A stretch of DNA of 5,707 nucleotides, taken from the NCBI GenBank assembly GCA_021604265.1, contig BQIY01000172.1:1-5707 (forward strand), given 5' to 3'. A program made the translations under genes and the position numbers. Below the pieces are notes generated by a model, which did no database searches, was not told where the DNA came from, and saw nothing but the letters and a program-made list of their open reading frames with translations. Source of the stretch: Nitrospirales bacterium. GTDB lineage: Bacteria > Nitrospirota > Nitrospiria > Nitrospirales > UBA8639. This document shows positions 4,693 through 5,707 of this stretch, piece by piece. Position 1 is the first letter of the stretch. Each line of letters opens with the position of its first letter.

Positions 4693-5707
4693 ATGAAAAT
4701 TTTTCTACTTCCTAGGGTATTACTTGTTTTCGTAATTTTCTTTTTTATACCTAGTCTTTGCAATGCTAAAGAAGAAAAGAATAATTTTTCCAGAGTTCAA
4801 CGCGACGCCCAACAAGGAGATGCCGACGCGCAATTTGAACTAGGGCAGATGTATCTGGTGGGGCAAGGCGTTCCACAGGACTATAAGGAAGCTAAGAAAT
4901 GGTTTAAAAAATCAGCCAAACAGAATTACGTAGAGGCACAGTTCCAACTAGGGCAGATGTATGGAAATGGGCAAGGCATTCGTCAAAGCGATAAACAAGC
5001 TGTGAAATGGTACCGGAAGGCAGCCGAACAGGGACACGTAGAGGCCCAATTCAATCTTGGGCAGAGATACCGGTTCGGAGAAGGTGCACCAGCAAACTAC
5101 ACAGAAGCCTTGAAATGGTATCAAAAGGCAGCCGAGAAGGGATTAGTGCCTTCACAGACCGCTCTGGGTGTGATGTATGAAAAAGGCTATGGAGTTTCCC
5201 AAGACTACCAAAAGGCCTTGAAGTGGTATCGCCAGGCCGCCGAACAAGGTGATACGGCGGGAAAATCCAACCTAGGTGTGATGTATGAAAAAGGCTATGG
5301 GGTTTCTCAAGACTACCCAAAAGCCTTGAAGTGGTATCGCCAGGCCGCCGAACAAGGTGATGCAGTTGGGCAATATAACCTTGGTCAGATGTATGCTGCT
5401 GGACTAGGGGTTATTCAAGACTACAATTTAGCTGCCAAATGGTTTAAACGTTCAGCTAAGCAAGGCGATGCAGTGGGGCAATATAATCTCGGTGTTCTGT
5501 ATGCTACGGGCAAAGGGGTTTCTCGAAATTTTAAGAAAGCAGCGAAATGGTTTAAAAAATCAGCTGAGCAGGATTTTGCGGAGGCGCAATTCAATCTCGG
5601 TATGATGTATGTGGAAGGACAAGGCATTTCTCAGAATTTAGTCCTCGCGTATATGTGGTGGGATCTTTCTTTCAGAAATGGTTTCGAACGTGGTTACCAA
5701 AACCGAG
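4693..5707 (+). CDS. Secreted Sel1-repeat (SLR/TPR-like) protein, 3' end outside window
   Basis: 338 residues are visible and the frame is open at the right edge. Residues 1-25 are a signal peptide (MKIFLLPRVLLVFVIFFFIP, then SLCNA), so the protein acts outside the cytoplasm. From residue 44 there are eight tandem 36-residue Sel1 units (starting near 44, 80, 116, 152, 188, 224, 260 and 296), each with the pattern AQxxLGxMYxxGxGVxxDYxxAxKWYxxAAEQG. Sel1 repeats fold as paired helices in a superhelix and serve as protein-binding scaffolds; in bacteria they are found in envelope and signalling proteins, but the partner here is unknown. The eighth unit ends differently (YMWWDLSFRNG), a variant often seen in the last repeat, so the C-terminus may be close. 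Units four and five are almost identical in DNA. Confidence 0.93.
   Translation, partial: MKIFLLPRVLLVFVIFFFIPSLCNAKEEKNNFSRVQRDAQQGDADAQFELGQMYLVGQGVPQDYKEAKKWFKKSAKQNYVEAQFQLGQMYGNGQGIRQSDKQAVKWYRKAAEQGHVEAQFNLGQRYRFGEGAPANYTEALKWYQKAAEKGLVPSQTALGVMYEKGYGVSQDYQKALKWYRQAAEQGDTAGKSNLGVMYEKGYGVSQDYPKALKWYRQAAEQGDAVGQYNLGQMYAAGLGVIQDYNLAAKWFKRSAKQGDAVGQYNLGVLYATGKGVSRNFKKAAKWFKKSAEQDFAEAQFNLGMMYVEGQGISQNLVLAYMWWDLSFRNGFERGYQNR
5167..5361 (+). repeat. Near-identical tandem Sel1 units (108-bp period)
   Basis: Bases 5167-5253 and 5275-5361 differ at only 4 of 87 positions, three of them silent, while other units of the gene are much more diverged. The 108-bp spacing equals one 36-residue Sel1 unit, so this is a recent in-frame unit duplication or gene conversion. 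Confidence 0.8.

Noticed and set aside
5051..5627. Open frames on the minus strand across the Sel1 gene
   Set aside because: They repeat with the 108-bp period of the Sel1 units and are antisense shadows of them.
4821..5627. Regular repeats as a possible CRISPR array
   Set aside because: The 108-bp period is a coding Sel1 repeat in one continuous frame, without constant short repeats and unique spacers.

Overview
The window looks like an accessory stretch of a Gram-negative bacterial chromosome. Three separate genes encode exported proteins with signal peptides or signal anchors, and the middle is filled with insertion-sequence material. The host genes (left-hand beta-helix gene, right-hand secreted genes) are moderately AT-rich, while the central IS is clearly GC-richer. 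I cannot assign a phylum from sequence alone, and no rRNA, tRNA or CRISPR array is visible.

Layout. (1) 1-968, minus strand: the N-terminal 322 codons of an exported right-handed beta-helix (pectin-lyase-like) protein, running off the left edge. (2) 969-1490: non-coding, with a perfect 16-bp palindrome and small repeats. (3) about 1428-2035: a decayed, internally deleted IS3-family element (plus strand) in which the start of orfA is joined to the tail of orfB. (4) about 2036-2254: unassigned, with stops in the frames I followed. (5) 2255-3496: a full-length IS3-family element on the minus strand with 24-bp inverted repeats and an intact DD(35)E orfB; its orfA carries an apparent 1-base deletion. 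(6) 3496-3825: the 109-codon C-terminal remnant of a probable HEAT-repeat gene, cut off at the IS end. (7) 3913-4563: a small secreted protein of unknown function. (8) 4693 to the right edge: a secreted Sel1-repeat protein with eight 36-residue units, incomplete at its 3' end.

How it fits together. The IS has no matching target-site duplication, and the missing front of the HEAT gene is not found on its other side. The locus has therefore probably been rearranged (deletion or recombination at IS sequences) rather than simply hit by one insertion. The HEAT remnant, the unknown secreted protein and the Sel1 protein share a strand and may be the surviving end of a cluster of exported or repeat-scaffold proteins, but that is inference. 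I did not find a recognisable new multi-gene system. The items most worth a second look are the unknown secreted protein beside the Sel1 protein, the rearranged IS junction, and the recently duplicated Sel1 unit.
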